NCBI GenBank assembly: GCA_030544215.1
Contig: JARZZO010000004.1
Coordinates: forward strand, 14,248,501 to 14,312,500
DNA length: 64,000 nt
Direction of reading: 5' to 3'
From: Zantedeschia hybrid cultivar
Lineage: Eukaryota > Streptophyta > Magnoliopsida > Alismatales > Araceae
Shown: positions 11,542-22,800 of the stretch, one piece after another
Layout of the letters: each line of letters begins with the position of its first letter
Position numbering within the stretch: position 1 is the first letter of the stretch
Translations under genes and position numbers: made by a program
Notes under the pieces: model-generated
What the model was told of the DNA's origin: nothing
The model's input: the letters and a program-made list of their open reading frames with translations, nothing else
Database searches by the model: none

Positions 11542-12812
11542 TGTGAGTACTCAATTTAATGTGCTATCATATCATCATTCAATATTAACATGATAAATAT
11601 GGAAAAACATGATTGTGATCGCTAGAGATCAAGGATCTCAAAATAAAAGAAGTGATCACTACTTACTTGTTCAATAGGGAGATTCTTGTGGAGTCTTATA
11701 TTTCCTCCTCTTCGGCCGGCCGAAGAGAAAGATCTTTCTTTTGGCTTTACTCTTTTTTTTTTTTTTTTTGTTCTTTCGCCTTGCTCCTTAAATTCCTTGT
11801 AAAAGTAAACAAGAAACAAGAGAAAACAAAATTAATTAGAGCTTTGAAGGTAATGTAGTATCTATTCTAAAAAGAACAATAAATATGCAACTAAACTAAG
11901 AAAACTCACTTTTTGTGTATTCTTTTAAACCCCTATGCAATGGGATTGTGTGAATGATATGGGCGTGTGAAACAAGATGTGATGAATGAACTATAAAAAT
12001 TAATGAAAAATAGTTAAAAACAGTCATAAAACAACTATCTAATCAATGCAAATTAAGAAGGAAAAGAAATGGGAGAAGATAAGGTTGGCCCCTCCATAGC
12101 CATCATTCTTCTATGCTTCAAAGGAGAGGTTGGAAGAAGAGAAAGAAGCTCTAAAGCTTGTCCATATTTTCTGCAAGAAACCTCTACTTTCACCTTGATG
12201 GGAGTTCCAATTCATACAATAGCCAACCTCTTTGAAGGCTCAAAAGGGGTATGCATATATAGAGTGTTGTTTTGAAACAATTTGACTCCTAAAAGGCTCT
12301 CCCTCGGCCTCCGAATTACTATAGATAAATATAACAAAATTAGAAACCTTTCCACCGTGGAAACTGTATAATCTCGCAAACTGTATTTATCATTAATCCA
12401 CTAAATCGTGTCGTTCTAAGAAGACGTCCTTTAGAATCGTATCGGCCAACTATGATGCCTTTTGAGAGACCAAAATAAGAAAGATAAATCCGAAAAAAGG
12501 AAAGATAATTAGAAAACTTAAAACACGTCGACCATAGAAGACATCAATTAGATAAATAAGAAATTAACTAAGAGTCAAATTGGCAATCAAGAAGGATTAA
12601 GAAACTTAAATCACATCGTCCATAGACGACGCCAAGAGTCCGAATTGATTTCGGCTAGAAATTGAAATGGCGTCGACCACGGGCGACTCTAATTAGAAAA
12701 TTCTCAAAAAATAGATAAAAATTAATCAATGATTAAAAATCAGACTATTTTGGGATATCGAAAATGTGACATGAAATTTACTCAGTGTGAAGTCAAAATT
12801 AGCGTGTCTACA
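11542..12812 (-). repeat. 3' LTR of a minus-strand Tat-like gypsy element
   Basis: On the minus strand the LTR starts TGTAGACACGCTAATTTTGA at 12812, almost as in the LTRs of the full Tat element at 32171, and ends near 11542 with ACTCACA. The two families share the start, a TTAATCATTGATTAATTTTT block, repeated GCGTC...GACGC words and a GGCCGGCC-centred palindrome (CTCTTCGGCCGGCCGAAGAG, 11708-11727). The sequence to the right (12813-13018) matches the pre-LTR region of the Tat element. That makes this the 3' LTR of an element extending to the right. Flanks ATAGC and GTTGT differ, so it is not a solo LTR. Confidence 0.78.
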
Positions 12813-13018
12813 GTTGTCCCACCTTATTATTGGCTTTGCAACGGAATGAAGTGAAATAGAATGAACGATAGTGAATGAAATGAAGCTGAATGAACTGAAA
12901 AGATGATGTCAAAGTGTCATGAGATACGCTCTCAACATTACATGATAAGAATTTTTTTCAAAATAATTAGTGAAGCGGCTCAAAGAATCAATGGAATGAA
13001 TCTTGTCTAGATGAAATT
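12813..13018 (-). mobile_element. 3' internal end of the Tat-like element, with polypurine tract
   Basis: Reverse-complemented, this stretch aligns with the region just before the 3' LTR of the Tat element (about 44960-45094), including an ATCATGT..AT.TT.AGAGCGT.TCTCAT block. It ends in a purine-rich AAGGTGGGACAAC directly before TGTAGACA, a plausible polypurine tract. At 13019 it is cut by the start of another LTR. Confidence 0.62.
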
Positions 13019-14260
13019 GTTATGCCCCGCACTTTTAAAACCTTTGATGAATTTAATTAATTTAAATTAAATTAATTAACTAATTATAAGTATCTATGAT
13101 TGAGTTTAAGTAACTTAATTTAGTCCAATTAACCTAATTATGAAAGTCCATTAGTCAGATTATACTACTAAGAATGGCCCACTAATTTAGTTCAAATTCT
13201 GGGTTGATGTATTAGACAACAACATAGTAAAATAACGATAACGTTGTGTAAAAAATTCTGATTTAGGCATGTTGATATCATTGGAAGAGAATAAAAAGAT
13301 GTATAACTTTGTAGAAGAACATTTTTATTAATTCATATGTTTTAGAAGTTAAAAATATCGATGATCAGTTTTAGAAAAGGACTACCTATAGAGAACAAGT
13401 CTTAATTAGACTATAATTTGAATTAAGAAATAAAAGATGATATAATTAAAATTAATCACGACCTGAAAAATTATGTATGACATATTTGACTTAAATTAGA
13501 AGTAGAATATAATAAATTTGAATATAATTAAGATTCTAATTAATAGATAGAAATTCATAATTATAATCCTACTTGGACTAGGATTATGTACACAGATTAA
13601 CTTGACATATTCCTAGTGTTTTAACCATAACTCTGTGTATAAAATTCTAACTTAAGTAAGATAACTCCCATTAGAACTATGACTCAAAATTCTATAAGTT
13701 TTATGAAGAACAGATGTTTCAAATAAGTCATTTCCTAATCAAAATTAGGATATCTTTAGATAAGAAGAAAATCTATCAGATTTCTGCGTTCGGAGTATTC
13801 AGGACAACAGATCAGTAAAATAGGCATATCTTTTTGTATAGATGTCCAAAAATAGTGTGATTGGAGGCATTGGAAAAGTAACAAAAAGTTTAAAACTTTA
13901 TAGAAGAAAGTGTTTCCTAATGCGGACGTTTATGAGGTCGAATTTAATGGTCTTCAGAAACTGCAGGTAACATGAACATAGTCTAATTTATACTAGGAAG
14001 TAACTTTAACTTAGGGATTAAGTTATGGGGAATATGAGTTCGACTCTAGCAAAGAATGGAGGTGGTAGTAGTTATATTAGGAAGAGAAATAAGTATAAAT
14101 AGAGTCTTGAGGTCGTGTTCAAGACTCTATTGTATTCAGCACTCTTCTAATGATAAGTTCATGTGGTGTTCTTTAGGGAATATAGTTGTTCATAGTTATT
14201 TCTTTTCGAAATTTGATTATAATCAATGTTTTGTATATATGCATCGTTAATACTCAAAAT
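13019..14260 (+). repeat. Gypsy LTR related to the 7523 LTR
   Basis: The sequence starts TGTTATGCCCCGCACTTT, a typical start for chromovirus LTRs. It shares blocks with the LTR at 7523 (AACGATAACG..., TTAGGCATGTTGATATCATTGGAA, GATGTATAACTTTGTAGAAGA). A TATA-like TATAAATAG lies near 14095. No primer site or gag follows, so this is probably a solo or truncated LTR. The right end is uncertain. Confidence 0.45.
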
Positions 14261-15009
14261 TAGTTGGAAAATAGTTAAGTGGTGAGAACCGAGTCGATCC
14301 CAGAGAGAAATAAATTTTAGATTTGAAAATCTTAAAATTTTAATTAAAACTCTTAAAACTGGGAGGTCTGAAAAGAGAGTAGATTAATGTTAAAAATTTG
14401 CATCTACTTGATTTACCTACTCTAATCAATGTAAATCTAAATCTAGAATTAGAAAACTAATTAAACATTTAAAAGAAATTAATTGCAAGGCTTAAATGTT
14501 TTCTCTTAAATAAGTAACTAACATTAGAAATTATTAGTAAGACTCAACTACCTAATTAATGAAGTTTAGCAAAGTATGCAAATATAACTAAATAACCTAG
14601 ATCTAGAAAAGCACTAAGACTAACCACACTTAGAACATGGAAGAGAAAGAAATTAAGAGAAAGAAAAAATTCACACTAAATAAATTGACAACATCACTAT
14701 TATTCTTAAACTGAAACGAATACACAAAGTTTTAATTAAACAAAATCTAAAACTACAAGGTGATTAAGAAAAGTAAACTAGTGTATCAAAACTAAAAATC
14801 TAACAAGAAAAATATAAAAAAAAATAGTGCAGAACAATAGGGACTTCAAAGAGCTTGGTGTAGGCGGGCGGAGGACAATGGCACAATGGGCCCCACAGCA
14901 GGCGAGGTAGGTGGGAGGGCGCTGCGTGGCACGTACAATGCTATCGAGCAGGCGGGACAACGTCGCGCTGCAATGCATGGCCTAGCAGCAGGCAGCGGGG
15001 TGTGTTAGG
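14261..15009. other. AT-rich retroelement-like DNA passing into a GC-rich patch
   Basis: Near 14285 the words GAGAACCGAGTCGATCCCAGAG resemble a sequence common in Athila/Tat-type leaders and LTRs. No domain follows. From 14845 the sequence becomes GC-rich and non-coding, and the hAT element at 15010 is inserted in that patch. Confidence 0.3.
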
Positions 15010-15696
15010 TAGGGTTGTCAATGGATACCCGAGTTCCGATTATCCGCTCCATTTCCGTTTTTATTAGTAGATACGGAACTTCGTTAAAGACCATGGGAAA
15101 CGGAAATGGATCTCTGATAGTTATAGGAGTCGGAAATAGAAACACTCATTTTCACATCCGTTAACCCGTTTTTGTTTCCGAATGATCATGTACCTTATAC
15201 ATCCATCCACATACACACATACACACACACATATAATATCTAACAGTGAGAATATCTCTTGACAGTTTGATAAAAGAAAGGTCATAGTAAAACGTTGAAA
15301 ACTTTTTAACATTTTAATATAACTTTATGGCACATGTTTGGATATATTTATATGTAAATTTAGATTGATAGATAAAGTAGATTTCAAAATTCAACATTCA
15401 TAGATTATTAATTTTTACCTATTAAAACTTTGTAGGTTTAAAATTTTTAATTACTGGAAGAAAGTTTATCAAAAAGTGAATAATAATAGTGATTTTAAAT
15501 ATCTTCTTAATATAGTGATGATGATAGCAGAAACTTCCGTTTACTTCCGTTTCCGTTTCCGTTTCCGATTTTCGATTTAAAAGCGGAAATGGATGCGGAA
15601 GCGGAAACACTCATTTCCGACTCCGTTTCCGTCTCCGAGGAAACGGAAGCGGAAGGTGCCATTTCCATTTCCGTCTCCGACCCGTTGACAACCCTA
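15010..15696. mobile_element. Complete Ds-like non-autonomous hAT element
   Basis: A 687-bp element with perfect 12-bp terminal inverted repeats (TAGGGTTGTCAA / TTGACAACCCTA) and perfect 8-bp target duplications GTGTTAGG at 15002-15009 and 15697-15704. Both subterminal regions contain clusters of CCGTTT/AAACGG; AAACGG is the known binding word of the maize Ac transposase. The densest cluster is at about 15535-15650. The centre is AT-rich with a short TACACACA run near 15215. It encodes no transposase. Perfect duplications suggest a fairly recent insertion. Confidence 0.9.
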
Positions 15697-15704
15697 GTGT
15701 TAGG

Positions 15705-15871
15705 TGCACTGTGTGGCAGCTGCAGGGCGGCAGGCTTCCTGCCCCTGGCACGGGCGACGATCGAGGCGCCCCGCACGTTTCGTAGGGGTGCCATGTGGCT
15801 GGGGCAGCGCTTCTCCTTTGGCCACATTTGGCCGAGAGAGAGAGAAAAGAGAGATAGAGAGGAAGAAAGAA
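15705..15871. other. GC-rich flank of the hAT element
   Basis: Together with 14845-15001 this was a single GC-rich patch before the hAT insertion. No conserved domain is recognised. It ends in a GA-rich run at 15836-15871. Confidence 0.35.
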
Positions 15872-16047
15872 GAGAAGAGATCCTCTCAGTACACCTTTGA
15901 ATCGGAGTCCAGTAGTACTGAGAGGGGGTGAGGGCTTAGGTATTTGTCAACTTTGGAGATCATATGAGGAGTTTTTTGCAATTTTCCCCCCTCCCTTTCT
16001 CAGTACTGCTAGACTTCGGTTCAAACGTGTACTGAGAGGATCTTCTT
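15872..16047. mobile_element. Short foldback element related to the Mutator-like MITEs
   Basis: Two inverted arms of about 55-60 bases face each other: the left begins AAGAGATCCTCTCAGTACAC, and the right arm reverse-complemented begins AGAAGATCCTCTCAGTACAC. They share further words such as CCTCTCAGTAC and a GAGGGGG block, with a 50-base spacer. The GATCCTCTCAGTAC word also occurs at the ends of the MITE at 3886. I could not settle a target duplication because the flanks are GA-rich. Confidence 0.5.
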
Positions 16048-16061
16048 TGGAGAAAGAAACA

Positions 16062-16105
16062 GGGAGAGCGAAAGAGAGAGAGAGAGAGAGAAAGAGAGAA
16101 ACAAG
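16062..16105. repeat. GA microsatellite
   Basis: An interrupted (GA)n run just upstream of the plus-strand LINE. Confidence 0.8.
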
Positions 16106-16178
16106 CATCTAGGAAGGGGAAGCAACACAAAAACAACGGGCCTAATAGAAGCACCCGTTCAAGCTCAAGATCAAGAAG

Positions 16179-18708
16179 ATTATTCTGACTTGGAATACCA
16201 GAGGCTTAAACGCCTATGATAAAAAAGCTGCAGTAAGACATTTCGTACGAAGATCTCATCCTTGGATTGCTATCCTCATACAAACAAAGGTCCATCCTAG
16301 TAAGATGCCGAAAATATTACAAGGAGTTTGGCCTTCAGCAGAAATTATACCCAGAATTGGGATGTTGTATCATCCTACGCAAATTCAGCTGCAATCCATC
16401 TGTGAAACGACCCAAGTTTTACATGCTTATGGCATTGACAAGAAAACAAACAATCAGTTCATAATCTCTGGAGTTAATGCCTCGAACCTGGAATCTGAAA
16501 GACAAAATTTATGGCAACATGTATAAGATTTCTCCAAGCAGGTGACCATGGCTCGGAATGTGGTGGAAGATTTTAACATAGTCCGCTGGCCAGAGGAGAT
16601 TAGGTGGATGTAAGATAAGTCCAGGGTTACTAGCCAAGATTTAATTCTTGTCTGGATACTGCAGGTCTTTAGGACCTCCAGTGTATGGGTAGTATCTTCT
16701 CTCTGTAACTTCCTTTATAAGGTGGCATCTAAATTGCTTGCCAACATACTTCAAAAAGTGCTTCCAAAGCTAATAAGTGAAAATCAGTCTGCTTTTATAA
16801 AAGGGAGAAGAATCCAAGACAATATCCTACTTGCCAATAATCTAGTTAAGGATATTCACTCAACATTGAAAGGGAGATATCACTGTTTGAAGGGTGATCT
16901 GAAGAAAGCCTTTGACATGGTATCTAGAGAGTTTATCTACTATATGCTTTAAGATGGGTTTTCCTGACATTTGGATACACTGGTTGAAGCTTTGCCTTGA
17001 AACTGCCAAGTTCTCTATCCTGCTAAATGGGAGCCCAGTGGGTTTATTTACTTCCACTAATGGCATCAGGCAGGTAGACCCTCTTTCTGCTTGCCTACTT
17101 ACAATTGCCATGGAGGGCCTAACTTCTCTTCTACATTCATCTATTGAAAGTGGTGAACTGAAGGTGCCTATATGGAATGGAGTTGCCATTAGTCATATTG
17201 TTTTCGCAGACGACTTGATTATATTCTTTAAGGATAATATCCAATCTGCTACATCAATCTCAGAAACCATGGATACATTTTATAGAACTGCTAGCTTAAA
17301 ACTCAACACAGACAAGAGCCATGCTTATCTGGGCGCCATGTCAAACATAATGGAAGCCATTAAAAACACTCTAGGTGTCAAAGGTGGTGTCTTGCCAATT
17401 CCATATTCGGGATTTAAACTCTTTTTTCTAAATCACTCAAATATATGCATTGTCAGCGTTTGATTCAGAAGATTCAAAGTAGGTTGTTAACATGGAGAAC
17501 AAGGCTACTATCGAGGGCAGGAAGACTAGAACTAATTCGATCTGTTCTATCTTCATATTCCCTTCATTGGTCTTCTGCTTTTTCACTGCCTTCAGTAGTT
17601 TATAATAAGGACTCCATGCTTCAAAATTTCTTAATGTGAGGCTTACGAAGGAACTGAACTCAGCATCCTAATGTTTGCAATTATGGCAGCTCCTTAAACC
17701 CAACAATACATTGTGGAATCAATGGGTTCATGCCAACCTTTTGTAGACCAATGGCCGAACAGTGGGAGTCTTTAGTCTGGTAGGGGACTCCATTGGTAAA
17801 GACTTGGCTTGCCTGAGGACTTGAAAGTTTCGGAGTTTATTAGAGATGGGCAGTGGCATCTACCTTCATCATGTTCCCATCATATCAATGACCTTTGGTC
17901 CCAAATCAGATCTGTCCCTATCCATCCTGGCAGGATGTGATTAAATGGACTGGGAAGGAGATTGTGAACCTAAGCAATGTTTGAAATGATCCAAGGTCTA
18001 ACCAGCCGGCTGTGGACTGGTATAAGCAAATATGGGAGGCGCCAACTGTCTAGAAATTCTCACTTTGCTCTTGGTTTGCCATCCTAGGTAGATTGTCTAC
18101 ATCTGAAAACTTAAGGAGAAAAGGCATGTGCATCCCTAGTTATTGCATTTTATGTGCTCATAAGTTCTGAAGATGAGGACCACCTGTTCTTCGATTGCTT
18201 ATTCTCATCTTTTATCTGGAGAGAAATTTTGCATAGATTGCACATGCAGAGACCGATTGGCTACAGGTTAACTCTCCTACAGGAAGTAGCTGATCTAAAG
18301 AGCAAATTCTGATCCTCATTCCCAGCATTTATGATAGCATGTTCGGCACTCAGGGCAACAATATGGTGGATATGGAGTGAAAGGTGCAGGACATTGTATG
18401 AGAATATGTCTACCACCCCTATGCAAGTTCTCTTGAACATTCTCTATGATGTTAGGTGTCATATGGATGGCCACCCTGAGGACGTCACCAAAGGGTATAG
18501 AGAAAGACACGATCAGAAACTTTGCCATCACTTTTAGACAGTTGAAAGTTCATACATTATTATATGATCATGTAAATGACTACTTATAGGTCTCTTTTCA
18601 AATTCATTTTTCATATGGGTCCATAGTTACCGGGCTGTGGTAACATATATTCCAAAGTTGTATTTCAATCACAAATAATGATCTCATTAGTTTACAGACC
18701 AAAAAAAA
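16179..18708 (+). pseudogene. L1-type LINE with internal deletions
   Basis: The sequence opens with an endonuclease start (IILTWNTRGLN at 16179, then AAVRHFVRRSHPWIAIL) and degraded endonuclease to about 16620. Reverse transcriptase follows: SENQSAFIKGRRIQDNILLA (about 16775-16835), GDLKKAFDMV, GIRQVDPLSACL (about 17062-17100) and the catalytic FADDLIIFF (about 17203-17230). After a shift, RLLTWRTRLLSRAGRLELI (about 17475-17530) matches the thumb. From about 18060 to 18310 a zinc-finger-like RVT tail is readable in changing frames. Several frameshifts and stops and a shortened endonuclease-RT link disable it. An A-run near 18700 may be the poly(A) end. Confidence 0.8.
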
Positions 18709-19080
18709 GAGAAGGGAAGAAAAGGACAAAGAAGGAGAAGAATACAAGGAAGAAAAAGATGAAGGGGAAGAAGAGAGAGAGAAGAGAGGGCTACAGTTTC
18801 TAGACAAAAAAAAAGGGAGAGAGAGAAAGAAAGTGTGAGAGAGAGAGGGGAATAGAGAGAGAGTAAGAGAGAGAATAGAGCTTCCCTTAGGGTCGGCAAC
18901 TGTTAGTTTTTAAGAGAGAAGGTGAGAGAGAAAAGAAAGAGAGAGAAAAGGAAAGTGGGAGAGAGGGAAAGAGAGGCCGACGGCTAGGTGGTGAGTTCTT
19001 TGGAGAAGGGGGTGGCTAGGGCATCCTTAGAATGATCAGACATGTCCCAAAATGCCCTCCTCTTAGTCTCCTGCAGAAAA
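18709..19080. repeat. GA-rich low-complexity tract
   Basis: Long purine-rich sequence (GAGAGA, GAAGAA, GGGAGAGAG) from 18709 to 18990 with no coding content, then about 90 bases of ordinary sequence. Confidence 0.7.
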
Positions 19081-19170
19081 ATGAAATGTTATTCTTGCCA
19101 GAGTTTGAACCCTGGTTACCTCGACGATGACCGAGTGATCTAGCCAACTGAGTGGCATGCTTTTTATGTC
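19081..19170 (-). repeat. tRNA-like SINE head (candidate)
   Basis: Reverse-complemented, the segment reads like the 5' half of a tRNA (CTCAGTTGGCTAGATCACTC, a D-arm and A-box like word) and then a B-box-like GGTTCAAACTC about 40 bases on. The consensus B box is GGTTCGANTCC. The acceptor stem does not pair, so it is not a working tRNA gene. A tRNA-derived SINE fragment is the most natural reading. Confidence 0.35.
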
Positions 19171-19189
19171 CTATATACACAAAAAATAA

Positions 19190-20108
19190 ATGTGAGATCT
19201 CTGTAAAGAACCACTTGTTTTGATGCTTTTTAAACCCCTAACATGTATAGGTATGGAAGAATATGATGTGGTTTGTGTGAATCATAGAGTGATGTTATGA
19301 AATCTAATCAAAATAGGAAAAAAACAATGATGAAAACCAACTAGAAAGCTAAAAAAACTAGATTAGAAAGAAAAGGGGAAGAGTTTGATTGGCCCCTTTA
19401 TAGCCTATCTTCAAGAGCTTCAATGAAGGAAGAAGAAGAGGAAGAAGAAGCTTGTCTTCAAGAGAGCCTCCTTTCACCTCAAGAGAAACTCCAAATCTTT
19501 CAATAGCCAACCTTCTTTGAAGGTCCAAAGGGTTGTATATTTAAAATAAGTGATTTGAAGGCAATTGACCTTCAAAGGGCTTCTCCCGCAGATCCGACTT
19601 GCCTTGGATAAACATCCAAGACTTAGTAACCCTTCCAGCCTTAGGAACTGGATTAGCTCGGCCAAATCTCGTTTATTAAGAAAGTGCTTAAATTGTGTCG
19701 CCCACCAAGGATGCCATTTGACTAATTAAAGGGGCCAAAATAGAAACAAAATCAAGGAAGGAAAGCGTAAATAATTAAGAAACTGAAAATGTGTCGTCTA
19801 TGAGTGACGTCATTAAGATAATTAGAAAATTAATTCGAGCATAAATAAAAAATCCAAACCGATTGGGAGACTAAATAGCGTCATCTAAGGACGACGTTAT
19901 TCAGTTAAATCTATCTCAATTAAGGAATTTAAGTCCGAATTGATTTCAACTAGAAATCTAAATAACGTCGGCCATGGTCGACATTAATCAGCAAAAATCT
20001 CAAAAAATTAATAAAAAATTAATTAATGATTAAAATTAGACCATTTCGAAGTATTATAATTGTGATATGAAATTTGCTCAATATGAAGTCAAAATTAACA
20101 TGTCTACA
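19190..20108 (-). repeat. Truncated second LTR of the Tat-like family
   Basis: On the minus strand it starts at 20108 (TGTAGACATGTTAATTTTGA) and aligns with the LTR at 11542-12812 over the promoter-proximal 900 bases. Shared features include CTTTTTAAACCCC near 19230, TTGGCCCCT near 19390 and four GCGTC/GACG word pairs. It lacks roughly the terminal 365 bases, including the GGCCGGCC palindrome. It may be the 5' LTR of the element whose 3' LTR is at 11542. Its outer end abuts a truncated Copia LTR exactly at 20108/20109. Confidence 0.72.
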
Positions 20109-20939
20109 CTCACTATTGGAATCTTTCCATCATCGGTTACTACGCGGATATAATCCTTCATTCGTGCAATGTTCCTAAATCAACCTAGGGTATGGTTTAC
20201 CGTTAAATCATAGCCGGTCGATTCACTTGAATCAAATACCGTTAATTTATATCAGATAACTGTTTATCGGATATAGAGTTTGCCCTGGCTAGAGACTTAA
20301 GCGCATTATTTTCGGAACATTCTCTCTCCTATTATCGAGAGTGGGTGATCCCGTATTGACCATACAATTACCTTTGATGGCATTTCCCTGAATCTGATCA
20401 CTTGACTTATTGATATCCCATGGTTAGGGATTCGTTAGTCAAGGTCAAAGCTCAGAGACGTACCAATAAGATATCCTTGGTGTTTCAGGTCCAAGGACCA
20501 TCGACGCAACTGTGATGAAAGAATCGAACTAGTTAACAGTTAGGTAGCTACCATCCAACTATTCATGGATGGATCAGTTCAGGGAACTCATTCGCCAATG
20601 AACACCTATAGGTCCAACATAGTGTCTCCACACAAGTGACTTATAGGATCAGTCACCCTCATTATATGAGCTGAAGTAACCTGTATTAGTCTATCCGGAT
20701 GTCCAATGTCCTTCTGAAACATCTTTCGACTATGAATAATTAAGAATATGCGTTTATAAGTTTTCAGTTCCATAATTATGATCTCATCATGATCCGAATA
20801 TTATTGTACATGTTTATAGACTTCATCGTGATACGATAAACAAGAATCGAATTAAATATACAATGAAATTATGTCATTTTATTAATAAACTAAATAATGC
20901 ATAGTATCGGATTAGCTTGTAGGCCACTCAATACCAACA
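20109..20939 (-). repeat. 3' LTR (truncated) of the minus-strand Copia element
   Basis: This aligns with 27725-28555 and with the LTR at 61451-63015 (shared TTTCCATCATCGGTTAC and AGGGTATGGTTTACC words). It ends ACCAACA at 20939, the inverse of the LTR start TGTTGG. A purine-rich CCAAGTAAGAGA on the minus strand borders it inside the element, matching a polypurine tract. About 800 bases of the distal LTR are missing: the copy begins at 20109, directly next to a Tat-like LTR end. Confidence 0.82.
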
Positions 20940-20989
20940 ATCTCTTACTTGGACTAAAGTTAATCACTCTTATGCTGAATACCCATATT

Positions 20990-22800
20990 CTTTAAGTGAC
21001 GCTCAAACACATTTTGAGACAATGGCTTCGTCAATGGATTTGCCATCTTGCGGCTGAGGGAATCCTTTCCACTACGACATCTCCTCGAGCTATAATCTCC
21101 CTGATCAGGTGAAAGCGCCGCAAAATGTGCTTCGACTTCTGATAAGACATCGGCTCTTTCGCTTGAGTAATCGCCCTATTGTTGTCACACAGTAATGGGA
21201 CGGGACCAGAGATGCTTTCCACCACACCAAAATTGCTGATGAACTTCTTCATCTAGACTACTTACTTGGCAACTTCGGCAATAGCAATATACTCAGCTTT
21301 TGTTGTCGAATTAGCAATGGTTTCTTGCTTGGAACTTTTCCAGCTCATTGCTCTCCCATTGAGTGTAAAGATAAATCCTGATGTTGACTTGCTGTCATCC
21401 GGATCAGACTGAAAACTCGTCAGTATATCCTTGCAACTTTAAGTCTCCTCCTCTATAGAGTAGAAACATATCCTTAGTTCTTCTCAAGTACATAAAGATA
21501 CATTTCACAGTCTTCCAGTGTTCATCACCTGGATCTACCTAATGTCTGCTCGTAACGCTTAGAGCATATGCTACATCAGGTTTAGTACATAGCATGATAT
21601 ACATGATGGAACCTATTGCTGATGTATATGGAATTTTATCCATCATTCCCCTCTCTTCAGGGGTCTTAGAAGATTGACCTTTAGAGAGATAAGTTCTATG
21701 TCTCATCGATATGAGACCTCTCTTAGAATTTTTCATGCCAAATATTTTGACAATAGTTTCTATGTACATAGATTGAGTTAAAGCAAATATCTTCTTTGAT
21801 CTATCTCTATAGATCCATATTCTCAATACGTAAGATGCTTCTCCCAAATCCTTCATGGAGAAGTATCTAATAACATCATTCCTACATTATTCCCAATGAG
21901 CAAGATGTCGTCAACGTAAAAGACTAGGAATGTGATTGCGTTCCCACCGTTTTTCCTGTACACACATGGCTCATATTCATTCTTAATAAAGCCATAAGAT
22001 TTGATCACCTTATCAAACATTATGTTCCAGTTTCGGGAAGCTTGCTTCAGTTCATAAATGGACTTTTGCAACTTGCATACCATATCTGGAGATTTTTTCG
22101 ATGTGAAGTACTCTAGTTGTATCATATACACCTTTTCCTCAAGTTTTTCATTGAGGAAGGTTGTCTTCACATCCATCTGCCAAATTTCATAATCATAGTA
22201 TGCTGCAATGGCGAGAAGTATTCTGATAGACTTAATCATAGCAACTGGTGAGAAGGTCTCGTCATAATCAACACCTTATCTTTGACAATAGCCCTTCTCT
22301 ATTAATCTTGCCTTATAAGTCTCAATTCGTCCATCTACACCGATCTTTATTTTAAAGATCCACTTGCATCCGATGGGTATTATACCCTCGGGCAAGTCTA
22401 CTAAGTTCCAAACTTGGTTGATGTACATAGACTGAATTTTAGAATTCATGGCTTCTCGTCATTTCCCGGCCTCTATACTCTCAATGGCCTCATGGTAAGT
22501 CTTAAGATCATCATCCTCATTATCGAGTATCCTATAATCATCCCTATTGATATGTCTTACATATCTTTTGGGTGGTTTAGGTACTCTATCAGACCTATGA
22601 AGTTCTTGTGCATATTCTTGAACAGAATCAGAAACTAACAGTTCATCTGATGAACTATTGACAGTTTGTAGGTCTGGAATTTCTTCCAGAGTTACTTTAC
22701 TCCCACTATCTTTTTGAAAAATGTAATCTTCTTTAAAAAAAACAGCTCTCCTGGCTACAAACACTTTTTGTTCGCCAGGATGATAAAAGTAATATCCCAC
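20990..22800 (-). pseudogene. Copia reverse transcriptase and RNase H
   Basis: Reading downward, the integrase tail to RT linker (GYYFYHPGEQKVFVARRAVF, 22800-) leads into RT with QMDVKTTFLNEKLEEKVYM (about 22180-22120), YELKQASRNWN (about 22060-22030) and the catalytic FYVDDILLIGNN (about 21930-21895). RNase H follows with KSTKAEYIAIAEV-type sequence near 21310-21270 and LLCDNNRAITQAKEPMSYQK (about 21195-21135), KHILRRFHLIREI (to about 21090). The Copia order IN-RT-RH is kept, but stops and frameshifts divide it. Similarity to the copy at 63036-63977 is strong. Confidence 0.82.

Noticed and set aside
19107..19165. tRNA gene on the minus strand
   Set aside because: The boxes are tRNA-like but the acceptor and anticodon stems do not pair; better explained as a SINE fragment.
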